Shown: piece after piece, positions 1-5,267 of the stretch
How the letters are laid out: each line of letters starts with the position of its first letter
How positions within the stretch are numbered: position 1 is the first letter of the stretch
Assembly: GCA_040758525.1 (NCBI GenBank)
Contig: JBFLVQ010000664.1
Location: 1-5,267, forward strand
DNA length: 5,267 nucleotides
Origin: JBFLVQ01 sp040758525
Lineage (GTDB): Bacteria; Acidobacteriota; Blastocatellia; Chloracidobacteriales; JADJPF01
Direction of reading: 5' to 3'
Position numbers and translations under genes: made by a program
The notes under the pieces: model-generated
Database searches by the model: none
Seen by the model: the letters and a program-made list of their open reading frames with translations, nothing else
Told to the model about the DNA's origin: nothing

Positions 1-3000
1 CCTCTACCTTGAATGTGCTCCTTACCTGCGAGATTACCTGTGTCGCAAGCAGCGAATGTCCTCCTAGCTCAAAGAAGTTATCATCTATCGACACTCTCGC
101 TATTGCCAATACTCTTGTCCATATTGCTGCAACTACCTCTTCAAGTGGATTGCGTAGTGCTGTTATGGTTCGTTCAATATCTGTTCTTGAGTAATCTGGC
201 GCAGGTAGTGCACGTCGGTCTACCTTACCATTTGCAGTCAATGGTAGTCGTTCTATCTGCACATATGCCGATGGCAGCATATACTCTGGTAGTCTATCTT
301 GCAGATAATGTTGTAGCTGTGCTGTTGAGATATTCTCTCCTGCCTCTGTCACCAAGTAGGCTATCAATCGCTTCTCTATACTTGATCCTTCACTCGCTAC
401 TACTACACACTCTCTCACCTGTCGATGTTCGTTAAGCTTTGCTTCAATCTCTCCTAGCTCTATTCGAAATCCTCGTAACTTTACCTGATTGTCTATTCGT
501 CCAATAAACTCTATGCTGCCATCCGTTCGATACCTTCCCCAATCTCCACTACGATAGAGCCTCGCTCCTGCTTGTTTACTGTATGGATGGGGAACGAACT
601 TCTCTGCTGTTAGTTCTACGTTCTTGAAGTAGCCTCGTGCCAGTCCTGCTCCTCCTATATATAACTCTCCTGCTACTCCAATTGGCACTGCTCGCATCCT
701 TGTATCAAGTATGTATATTTGTGTGTTGGCTATTGGTAATCCTATGGAAATTGTGTTTGCTGCTTCTGCTATCTGTACAATCAATTGCCAACTGGAAAAT
801 GTCGTATTCTCGGTTGGTCCATACACATGTAATAATCTTGCTGGCCCACCTGCTTTCATCACTTTCCATACCCATTTAGGCTCTACCTGTTCTCCACCAA
901 ATAACACTTGCTTGAGACTGTTGAATACTCTTGGCTCTTGTTGTGCCAACTGATTGAATAAGGCTGTGGTAAGAAATAGTGTATTGATTCCTTGCTCTTG
1001 TATCTGTGTGGCAAACTCTTTACACACCAGCACGACTTCTTTGCTTACCACAATTAGCTTTGCTCCATTCAACAATGCACCCCAGATCTCAAATGTAACT
1101 GCATCAAACGATGCGTTTGATGCTTGTGCTATAGTGTCCTTAGTTCCTAGTTGTACATAATCAGTATTAAGTACCAGTCGATTTACAGCTTTGTGTGGTA
1201 TGGCTATTCCTTTGGGTTGCCCTGTTGAACCAGAGGTGTAAACAACATAAGCAAGATTATCTGTTACTGTCCTGTTAATAGGATTTTCTTCACTATAACT
1301 AGATATCTCTGGCCAATCTCTATCAATGCACACTATCTGGTGTTCAATTGTGCTCAGGCTCTTAATAATCTGTTGTTGTGTTAGTAGTAGCTTTATCTGT
1401 GAATCTATTATCATCGAAGCAAGTCGTTCCAATGGAGAGCTAGGATCAAGTGGTAGATATGCCCCACCGGCTTTGAGTATTGCTAGCAGACCTACTATCA
1501 TATCTAGCGAGCGTTCCATACAAATACCAACTACTACTTCTGGTCCTACTCCAAGACAACATAACAAGTGCGCTAGTTGATTGGCACGCCGATTCAGTTC
1601 CTCATAACTTAACTGTTGTTGTCCAAATACAACAGCAATACGTGCTCCAACCTTTTTTACCTGTGCCTCAAATAATTGATGTATACAGAGATCTGTAGGA
1701 TACTCTCTATTTGTGTTATTCCATTCAATTATCTGTTGACATTCCACTTCATTGAGTAATGGTATATCAAAAATAGAACGTAATGGATCAGCAACAATAC
1801 CTTCTAACAAAACCTGTAGATGACCAAGCATTCTAGTAATTGTATCTGCTTCACAGCGACTACTATCATAGGAAAGCTTTAGCAGCAATTGAGATGTTAA
1901 TGTTACTACTAACGAGATTGGATAATTGGTTTTGTGATTTATATTTATGTCATTAACATGTAATTTGCTGTCAAGCTTTGATAAGGTATTATCAACGGGG
2001 TAATTCTCAAAAACATATATGCTCTCAAATAATGCTCTATTTCTAGGAACCGCACTCCAACCTTGAATCTGCGTTAATGAAACATATTCATACTGTTGCA
2101 TCTCTATATGTAATGCTTGAAGGCTCTCAAGCCAGTTGAGTACTGGCTTATCTACCGGTAATTTCACACGTAAAGGTAAGGTATTGATAAATAGCCCTAC
2201 CATATCCTCAATACCTGAGAGTTCTGGTGGGCGACCAGAAACGATAACACCTAAAACAATATCTTCTAGCCCATTATAATGGCTTAATAATATAGCCCAG
2301 GCGCCTTGTACTAATGTATTAAGCGTTAGTTGATGTTGACGTGCTAATGTTTGCAGATCAGTTGTTAATCTCGGTGAAAAGGCAACCTCTACCTGCTTTT
2401 CAACCTCTTCTGTCAGCACTGTAAAATGCTTTTCTACAATCAATGTGGTTGGATTAGTGAAACCTGTTAATACTTCTCGCCAGAACCGTTCAGCTTTATG
2501 AATGTCCTGTTGTTGTAACCAAGCAATATAATCTCTATAAGGTCTACTATGATCTAAATGTAATTCTTTATCATTACAGTAGGCTTCATAAAATAAGAAT
2601 ACTTCCTTTAAGGTTAGAGCTATTGACCAACCATCAATTATTAAATGATGGTGACTCCAAATAAATTTATATAAATTATCACTTATATGGATTAGCGTTA
2701 ACCGCATTAATGGTGCCTGTGAGAAATCGAACCCTTGTTTCCGATCTTGACTAAGAAAAGACATTAACTGTTGTTGTTGTTGTAAAGGGGATAGATCACA
2801 CCAATTCTGCTCCTGCCAGGGTAACTGTACTTGCTTTAACACTACTTGTAGAGGCTCGTCCAATCCTTCCCAAATCAATGCTGTACGAAAAGCTGAATGC
2901 CTTTCCATTACCTGCTGCCAAGCCTGTTTCAAAGCAGATACATTAAGGTTTCCTGCTAAGGTAAAGCTTAGTTGCTCGAAATAAACACCAGCCTGAGGAG

Positions 3001-3070
3001 CATAAAGAGTGTGAAAGAACATCCCCTGTTGCAAAGGTGAAAGGGGATAGACATCACTAACATTTTTCAT
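1..3070 (-). CDS. NRPS, N-terminal part: C (DCL) - A (Ile/Val-type) - PCP (3' end outside window)
   Basis: This is the first module of a second synthetase: it condenses the D-residue chain from the upstream enzyme with the amino acid it activates. The frame runs from ATG 3070-3068 to the edge without a stop (1023 complete codons) and must continue. It begins MKNVSDVYPLSPLQQGM, with only about eight residues before the C domain. The C domain covers about 6-440, with HHLIIDGWS (141-149). The A domain covers about 463-957: A1 LSYEEL (487-492), A2 LKAGGAYLPLDP (532-543), A3 YTSGSTGQPKG (611-621), A4 FDAVTFEIW (655-663), A5 YGPTEN (750-755), A6 GELYIGGAGLARGY (801-814), A7 YRSGDW (839-844), A8 RGFRIELGEIE (866-876), A9 LPEYMLP (927-933), A10 NGKVDR (947-952). 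The PCP motif is LGGHS (Ser1006). Base composition shifts along the gene, AT-rich in the C domain and richer in GC, CGA and ATA codons towards the PCP. No frameshift or internal stop was seen. Confidence 0.97.
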   Translation of the reverse strand, partial: MKNVSDVYPLSPLQQGMFFHTLYAPQAGVYFEQLSFTLAGNLNVSALKQAWQQVMERHSAFRTALIWEGLDEPLQVVLKQVQLPWQEQNWCDLSPLQQQQQLMSFLSQDRKQGFDFSQAPLMRLTLIHISDNLYKFIWSHHHLIIDGWSIALTLKEVFLFYEAYCNDKELHLDHSRPYRDYIAWLQQQDIHKAERFWREVLTGFTNPTTLIVEKHFTVLTEEVEKQVEVAFSPRLTTDLQTLARQHQLTLNTLVQGAWAILLSHYNGLEDIVLGVIVSGRPPELSGIEDMVGLFINTLPLRVKLPVDKPVLNWLESLQALHIEMQQYEYVSLTQIQGWSAVPRNRALFESIYVFENYPVDNTLSKLDSKLHVNDININHKTNYPISLVVTLTSQLLLKLSYDSSRCEADTITRMLGHLQVLLEGIVADPLRSIFDIPLLNEVECQQIIEWNNTNREYPTDLCIHQLFEAQVKKVGARIAVVFGQQQLSYEELNRRANQLAHLLCCLGVGPEVVVGICMERSLDMIVGLLAILKAGGAYLPLDPSSPLERLASMIIDSQIKLLLTQQQIIKSLSTIEHQIVCIDRDWPEISSYSEENPINRTVTDNLAYVVYTSGSTGQPKGIAIPHKAVNRLVLNTDYVQLGTKDTIAQASNASFDAVTFEIWGALLNGAKLIVVSKEVVLVCKEFATQIQEQGINTLFLTTALFNQLAQQEPRVFNSLKQVLFGGEQVEPKWVWKVMKAGGPARLLHVYGPTENTTFSSWQLIVQIAEAANTISIGLPIANTQIYILDTRMRAVPIGVAGELYIGGAGLARGYFKNVELTAEKFVPHPYSKQAGARLYRSGDWGRYRTDGSIEFIGRIDNQVKLRGFRIELGEIEAKLNEHRQVRECVVVASEGSSIEKRLIAYLVTEAGENISTAQLQHYLQDRLPEYMLPSAYVQIERLPLTANGKVDRRALPAPDYSRTDIERTITALRNPLEEVVAAIWTRVLAIARVSIDDNFFELGGHSLLATQVISQVRSTFKVE
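2..151 (-). other. Peptidyl carrier protein domain, cut by window edge
   Basis: The sequence DDNFFELGGHSLLATQVI gives the carrier core, with Ser1006 (codon 53-55) as the phosphopantetheine site. GGHS is the form found on carriers followed by a C or TE domain rather than an E domain, so this module is predicted not to epimerize its residue. About 20 residues or more of the domain's end lie beyond base 1. Confidence 0.95.
200..1684 (-). other. Adenylation domain, complete, predicted Ile (or Val)
   Basis: The domain activates an amino acid as its AMP ester and loads it on the following PCP. All ten cores are present. Aligning by hand to GrsA-PheA, the ten specificity positions are Asp656, Ala657, Phe660, Phe699, Leu723, Gly725, Val749, Thr757, Phe758 and Lys949, giving DAFFLGVTFK. 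Asp at the first position indicates an ordinary alpha-amino acid. The rest resembles known isoleucine codes such as DGFFLGVVYK and DAFFYGITFK, and is related to valine codes such as DAFWIGGTFK. Core A7 reads GDW where GDL is usual, with the essential Asp kept. Confidence 0.93.
542..562 (-). repeat. 21-base direct repeat, copy 1 (A7 core of the downstream A domain)
   Basis: These 21 bases are identical to 5160-5180 and encode LYRSGD, core A7. The flanking bases diverge at once on both sides. It is a paralogous stretch shared by two A domains rather than a mobile element. Confidence 0.8.
1751..3055 (-). other. Condensation domain, DCL type
   Basis: The domain forms the peptide bond between the upstream D-residue chain and the amino acid loaded on its own module. 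The active-site motif is HHLIIDGWS, with His142 as the catalytic second His and an extra His (140) just before it. The DCL subtype, which accepts a D-configured donor, is supported by the opening YPLSPLQQGMFFHTL (LCL domains usually read like LSxAQxRLWFL) and by SGRPPELSGIEDMVGLFINT (279-298). This matches the E domain that ends the preceding protein. A run of five glutamines lies at 97-101. Confidence 0.93.
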
Positions 3071-3082
3071 ACTTGCTTATAA

Positions 3083-3087
3083 CCTCA
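3083..3087 (-). promoter_or_regulatory. Ribosome binding site of the downstream NRPS gene
   Basis: The minus strand reads TGAGG here, with 12 bases between GAGG and the ATG at 3070-3068. That spacing is slightly long. In the reading frame of the downstream gene a TAA (3077-3079) lies two codons before the ATG, so this ATG is the earliest possible start. The 22-base gap between the genes shows no inverted repeat or T-run, which fits co-transcription and possibly translational coupling. Confidence 0.6.
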
Positions 3088-3092
3088 TTGAC

Positions 3093-5267
3093 TTAGGATT
3101 TATTGAATTTGTCCAGAAAAACTGCCAATTTATCAAATTTGGATTTCTTCAGCTTCACTAATGGAAAATCTGAAGGTGTATAATTACTAGTATTAGCCGA
3201 ACGACAATGCACAATTATTTCTTCCAACACACCTATAAATCCATTTGCTAACTTTTCTATGTTCTCACGCCTATGAAAATTCTCATTGTAGATCCAACGT
3301 ACATGCAGTCGACCGCCTGCTACTATACAAATAACATCAATTAAATATCGTCGTTTTCCTTGCTCACTACACAATGGTCCATTTGATTCTGTTGCTAGGC
3401 CAAACAATGACTCTGGTCTTAATATTTGATCTACTTGACCCAAATAATTGAAACTTATCTCTGCTGCTGGCAATGCCTTTAATCGTTGTTGTATTTCTAC
3501 ATCAGCACTCAAATACTTCAATATTCCGTAACCGACTCCTCGCTTAGGTATATTTCGTAATTGCTCTTTAATTCGCTTTAAATCCTCATTCAACTGCCCA
3601 GATATTTTTAACACTACTGGATAGATACTGGTAAACCAGCCTACTGTGCGTGACACATCAATCCCTGTTACCAACTCTTCTCTACCATGTCCCTCCATAT
3701 CTACTAGTACTATCCTATTGCCACTCCATCGCTGAATAGCCCAAGCCAATGCTGTCAATAACAGATCATTTATCTGTGTCTGGTATACTTCGCCAACTTC
3801 TTGCAAGAGTGCCAGTGTGTCTGCTTCACTAAGAGTTACTTTCACCTCACATGCATTAGCTTGTATATTTATCTCTGAAAGCTCTATTATCTGTTTATCT
3901 AATGGCAATTGTTCTATTGAGTGTTCTGTTAGCTGCAGCCAATAATCCAACTCCGCTGCCATTTCTATTGATTGTGCATACTCACGCAATGCTAACGCCC
4001 ATTGTTGATAAGAACTCGTTTTTGCTGCTAACTTAACAACTTGCCTTGCTCTCAACTGCTCATAAGCCTGTTGTAGATCTTCCAGTAGAATACGCCAAGA
4101 CACTCCATCTACGGCCAAATGATGCACTATGATCAATAGCCGTGCTGGTTCTCTTTCGCCTAGTTCAAACATCGCAACACGTATGATTGGTCCTTGTGTT
4201 AAATCTAGACTCTTCTGTAACTGTACAACCGCATAAGCTAACTCTTTGTGTTGCTGCTCTTGTTCTATTCCACTGAAGTCAAATCGGCTAAATACTACGC
4301 CTTCTTCGTTATCATTGTTGTACTGTTTCCATTCTCCTTCTTCATAATAAAAGCGTAGTCGCAAAGCATCGTGATGGTTAACAATCTCATCGATTGCTTG
4401 TGCCAATAGCGCGATATCAATAGGCTGTAGAGCTTTCAACAAAATAGCCTGATTCCAATGATGTTGGTCTAATATCTTTTGTTCGAAGAACCAATGCTGA
4501 ATTGGTGTAAGAGGAAGCTCTCCGCTTACTCTCTCCTGCCCTACTAATGTTGTTTGACGACTACCTGACACAGCAGCCAGTTCTGCAATAGTTTGGTATT
4601 GGAAGATCTGTTTAGTAGTTATGTGTAGACCGGCTTGATTTGCACGTGCAGTAATTTGTAAACTCAGTATCGAATCTCCACCCAATTCAAAAAAGTTGTC
4701 ATATATTCCTATCTTTTCTATACCCAATACTTGAGACCAGATTTCGACAAGTAACTTCTCGTTGATATTACTAGCAGCAACATAGGCTCTATTTAAAGTT
4801 GGTCTTGACCCATCAGGTATAGGTAAGGTACGTCGATCTACTTTTCCATTAGACGTTAAGGGGATCTCTGGTAACACTACAAATATCCCAGGGATCATAT
4901 AATCTGGTAACTTCTCTTTTAGAAAAGTACGAATCTCACTAACAGTAGGAGGCTTCTCTTGATAACAGACTAAATATGATACTAAACGTTGATTGCCAAG
5001 ATGATCTTTTTGTAAAACTACTACACTCTTATGCACATCAGGATGTTGACAGAGCGCTGACTCTATTTCTCCTAATTCTATGCGGAAACCACGTATCTTT
5101 ATTTGATAGTCAGCACGTCCTAAAAACTCAATATTTCCATCTGGTAAGTAGCGAGCTAGATCTCCACTACGATAGAGCCTTTCTCCTGACTGAGTACTAA
5201 ATGGATTGGGAATAAATTTCTCTGCAGTTAACTCGGGTCTGTTTAAATACCCTCGTGCCAACCCTAC
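3093..5267 (-). CDS. NRPS, C-terminal part: partial A domain - PCP - E domain (5' end outside window)
   Basis: This is the end of a nonribosomal peptide synthetase that activates one amino acid, holds it on a carrier protein and epimerizes it to the D form; such enzymes are cytosolic. The frame is open to the window edge, so the TTG at 5261 that could be taken as a start is an internal Leu (GLARGY, end of core A6); the true start lies outside. Counting that Leu as residue 1, the order is A7 YRSGDL (30-35), A8 RGFRIELGEIE (57-67), A9 LPDYMIP (118-124), A10 NGKVDR (138-143), PCP LGGDS (Ser197), then an E domain at about 247-690 with all core motifs. The stop is TAA at 3093-3095. A lysine-rich tail follows the E domain where docking segments occur. 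The next gene starts 22 bases downstream and opens with a C domain. The family is certain; the substrate is unknown because cores A3-A5 are missing. Confidence 0.97.
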   Translation of the reverse strand, partial: VGLARGYLNRPELTAEKFIPNPFSTQSGERLYRSGDLARYLPDGNIEFLGRADYQIKIRGFRIELGEIESALCQHPDVHKSVVVLQKDHLGNQRLVSYLVCYQEKPPTVSEIRTFLKEKLPDYMIPGIFVVLPEIPLTSNGKVDRRTLPIPDGSRPTLNRAYVAASNINEKLLVEIWSQVLGIEKIGIYDNFFELGGDSILSLQITARANQAGLHITTKQIFQYQTIAELAAVSGSRQTTLVGQERVSGELPLTPIQHWFFEQKILDQHHWNQAILLKALQPIDIALLAQAIDEIVNHHDALRLRFYYEEGEWKQYNNDNEEGVVFSRFDFSGIEQEQQHKELAYAVVQLQKSLDLTQGPIIRVAMFELGEREPARLLIIVHHLAVDGVSWRILLEDLQQAYEQLRARQVVKLAAKTSSYQQWALALREYAQSIEMAAELDYWLQLTEHSIEQLPLDKQIIELSEINIQANACEVKVTLSEADTLALLQEVGEVYQTQINDLLLTALAWAIQRWSGNRIVLVDMEGHGREELVTGIDVSRTVGWFTSIYPVVLKISGQLNEDLKRIKEQLRNIPKRGVGYGILKYLSADVEIQQRLKALPAAEISFNYLGQVDQILRPESLFGLATESNGPLCSEQGKRRYLIDVICIVAGGRLHVRWIYNENFHRRENIEKLANGFIGVLEEIIVHCRSANTSNYTPSDFPLVKLKKSKFDKLAVFLDKFNKS
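3096..3179 (-). other. C-terminal tail after E domain, putative donor docking (COM) segment
   Basis: After the E domain comes TPSDFPLVKL and then about 18 more residues to the stop. This is the position and opening motif (TPSDF) of donor communication-mediating segments known from TycA-like synthetases, which pair with the N-terminus of the next synthetase. This tail is lysine-rich (seven Lys against two Asp in the last 22 residues), whereas as I recall the tyrocidine-type donor is acidic. The docking role is inferred from position and motif. Confidence 0.6.
3192..4523 (-). other. Epimerization (E) domain, complete
   Basis: The domain converts the carrier-bound L-aminoacyl or peptidyl thioester to an L/D mixture, from which the next condensation domain takes the D form. 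All E-domain cores can be seen: PLTPIQHWFFE (250-260), HHLAVDGVSW (380-389), the helix LLLTALAWAIQRW (500-512), EGHGREE (523-529), SRTVGWFTSIYPV (537-549), PKRGVGYGILKYL (572-584) and FNYLGQ (604-609). The two residues required for catalysis in the family, the second His of HHxxxDG (His381) and the Glu of EGHGRE (Glu523), are both present. It should therefore be active. Length of about 440 residues is normal. Confidence 0.96.
4566..4769 (-). other. Peptidyl carrier protein (PCP/T) domain of the epimerizing module
   Basis: A carrier domain of about 68 residues carries DNFFELGGDS, and Ser197 is the predicted 4'-phosphopantetheine attachment site. An Asp before the serine (GGDS rather than GGHS) is the known signature of carriers that hand their substrate to an E domain. 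It agrees with the E domain that follows directly. Domain boundaries are approximate. Confidence 0.95.
4821..5267 (-). other. Adenylation domain, C-terminal part (cores A6 end to A10)
   Basis: Only the last part of the A domain is present, mainly the small mobile C-terminal subdomain. Cores A7 (YRSGDL), A8 (RGFRIELGEIE), A9 (LPDYMIP) and A10 (NGKVDR) are intact. The A10 lysine (residue 140, counted from the Leu codon at 5261) is the one that contacts the adenylate in this family. The pocket-lining segments between A3 and A5 are off the edge, so substrate prediction is not possible here. Confidence 0.95.
5160..5180 (-). repeat. 21-base direct repeat, copy 2 (A7 core of the upstream A domain)
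   Basis: This is the partner of 542-562, in the same orientation about 4.6 kb away and also encoding LYRSGD. Exact identity over all codons, including synonymous positions, makes it a possible site of homologous exchange between the modules. Confidence 0.8.

Noticed and set aside
9..1698. Several forward-strand open frames of 60-140 codons (13-435, 637-879, 711-953, 954-1160, 1326-1580, 1480-1698 and others)
   Set aside because: All lie antisense to the continuous NRPS frame, overlap one another, and translate to low-complexity Leu/Ser/Cys-rich sequence with no recognisable family. They are shadows of the minus-strand gene.
3077..3088. Four-codon minus-strand frame ATG AGG TTA TAA in the gap between the genes
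   Set aside because: It overlaps the ribosome binding site and is too short to support as a leader peptide. It is most simply a chance frame.
3071..3092. Possible terminator or promoter between the two NRPS genes
   Set aside because: The gap is only 22 bases, with no inverted repeat, T-run or -35/-10 pair visible.
3062..3095. Frameshift splitting a single original NRPS gene
   Set aside because: The upstream gene ends in a complete docking-like tail, and the downstream gene has its own ribosome binding site and ATG with the normal DCL opening. This looks like a natural gene boundary.
4976..5200. Forward open frame of 74 codons
   Set aside because: It is antisense to the conserved A-domain cores A7-A8 of the upstream gene and has no recognisable domain, so it is a shadow.
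5259..5261. TTG as the start codon of the upstream gene
   Set aside because: The frame continues upstream to the window edge (GTA GGG before it), and the residues belong to the internal GLARGY motif of core A6, so the gene begins outside the window.
1..5267. CRISPR arrays, tRNA/rRNA genes, insertion sequences, riboswitches
   Set aside because: Nearly the whole window is accounted for by continuous NRPS coding sequence. No spaced repeats, terminal inverted repeats, transposase motifs or structured RNA signatures were seen.

Overview
The window is an interior slice of a bacterial nonribosomal peptide synthetase (NRPS) locus. All of its real coding capacity is on the minus strand, so transcription runs from base 5267 towards base 1. 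Two NRPS genes follow one another with a 22-base gap, and both are cut by the window edges. The DNA is AT-rich overall. The prokaryotic layout, short gap and modular megasynthase type point to a bacterium. The C- and E-domain wording reminds me of cyanobacterial and Ktedonobacter-type (Chloroflexota) NRPSs, but I cannot assign a genus from the sequence.

Upstream gene (5267 to 3093, minus): the 3' end of an NRPS gene encoding the C-terminal part of an adenylation (A) domain, a carrier protein (PCP) with the LGGDS form of the phosphopantetheine motif, and a complete epimerization (E) domain. It ends in a short lysine-rich tail at the place where donor docking (COM) segments sit. The substrate pocket of this A domain lies outside the window, so its amino acid cannot be read.

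Junction (3092 to 3071): 22 bases with a GAGG-type ribosome binding site and no terminator-like hairpin, which implies co-transcription.

Downstream gene (3070 to 1, minus, open at the window edge): 1023 complete codons encoding a condensation domain of the D-residue-accepting (DCL) type, a complete A domain and the start of a PCP with the LGGHS motif. The A domain's ten-residue specificity code reads DAFFLGVTFK by hand alignment to GrsA, which fits a branched aliphatic residue, isoleucine best and valine second.

Together the upstream module loads an unknown amino acid and inverts it to the D form. The downstream C domain then joins it to the L-amino acid (probably Ile or Val) selected by the second module, and the chain passes to whatever follows beyond base 1. 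The biochemistry is standard. The points worth a second look are the docking-type break at the E/C boundary with an atypically basic donor tail, and a base-composition and codon-usage shift inside the downstream gene that may mark recombination. All forward-strand open frames are shadows of these two genes.
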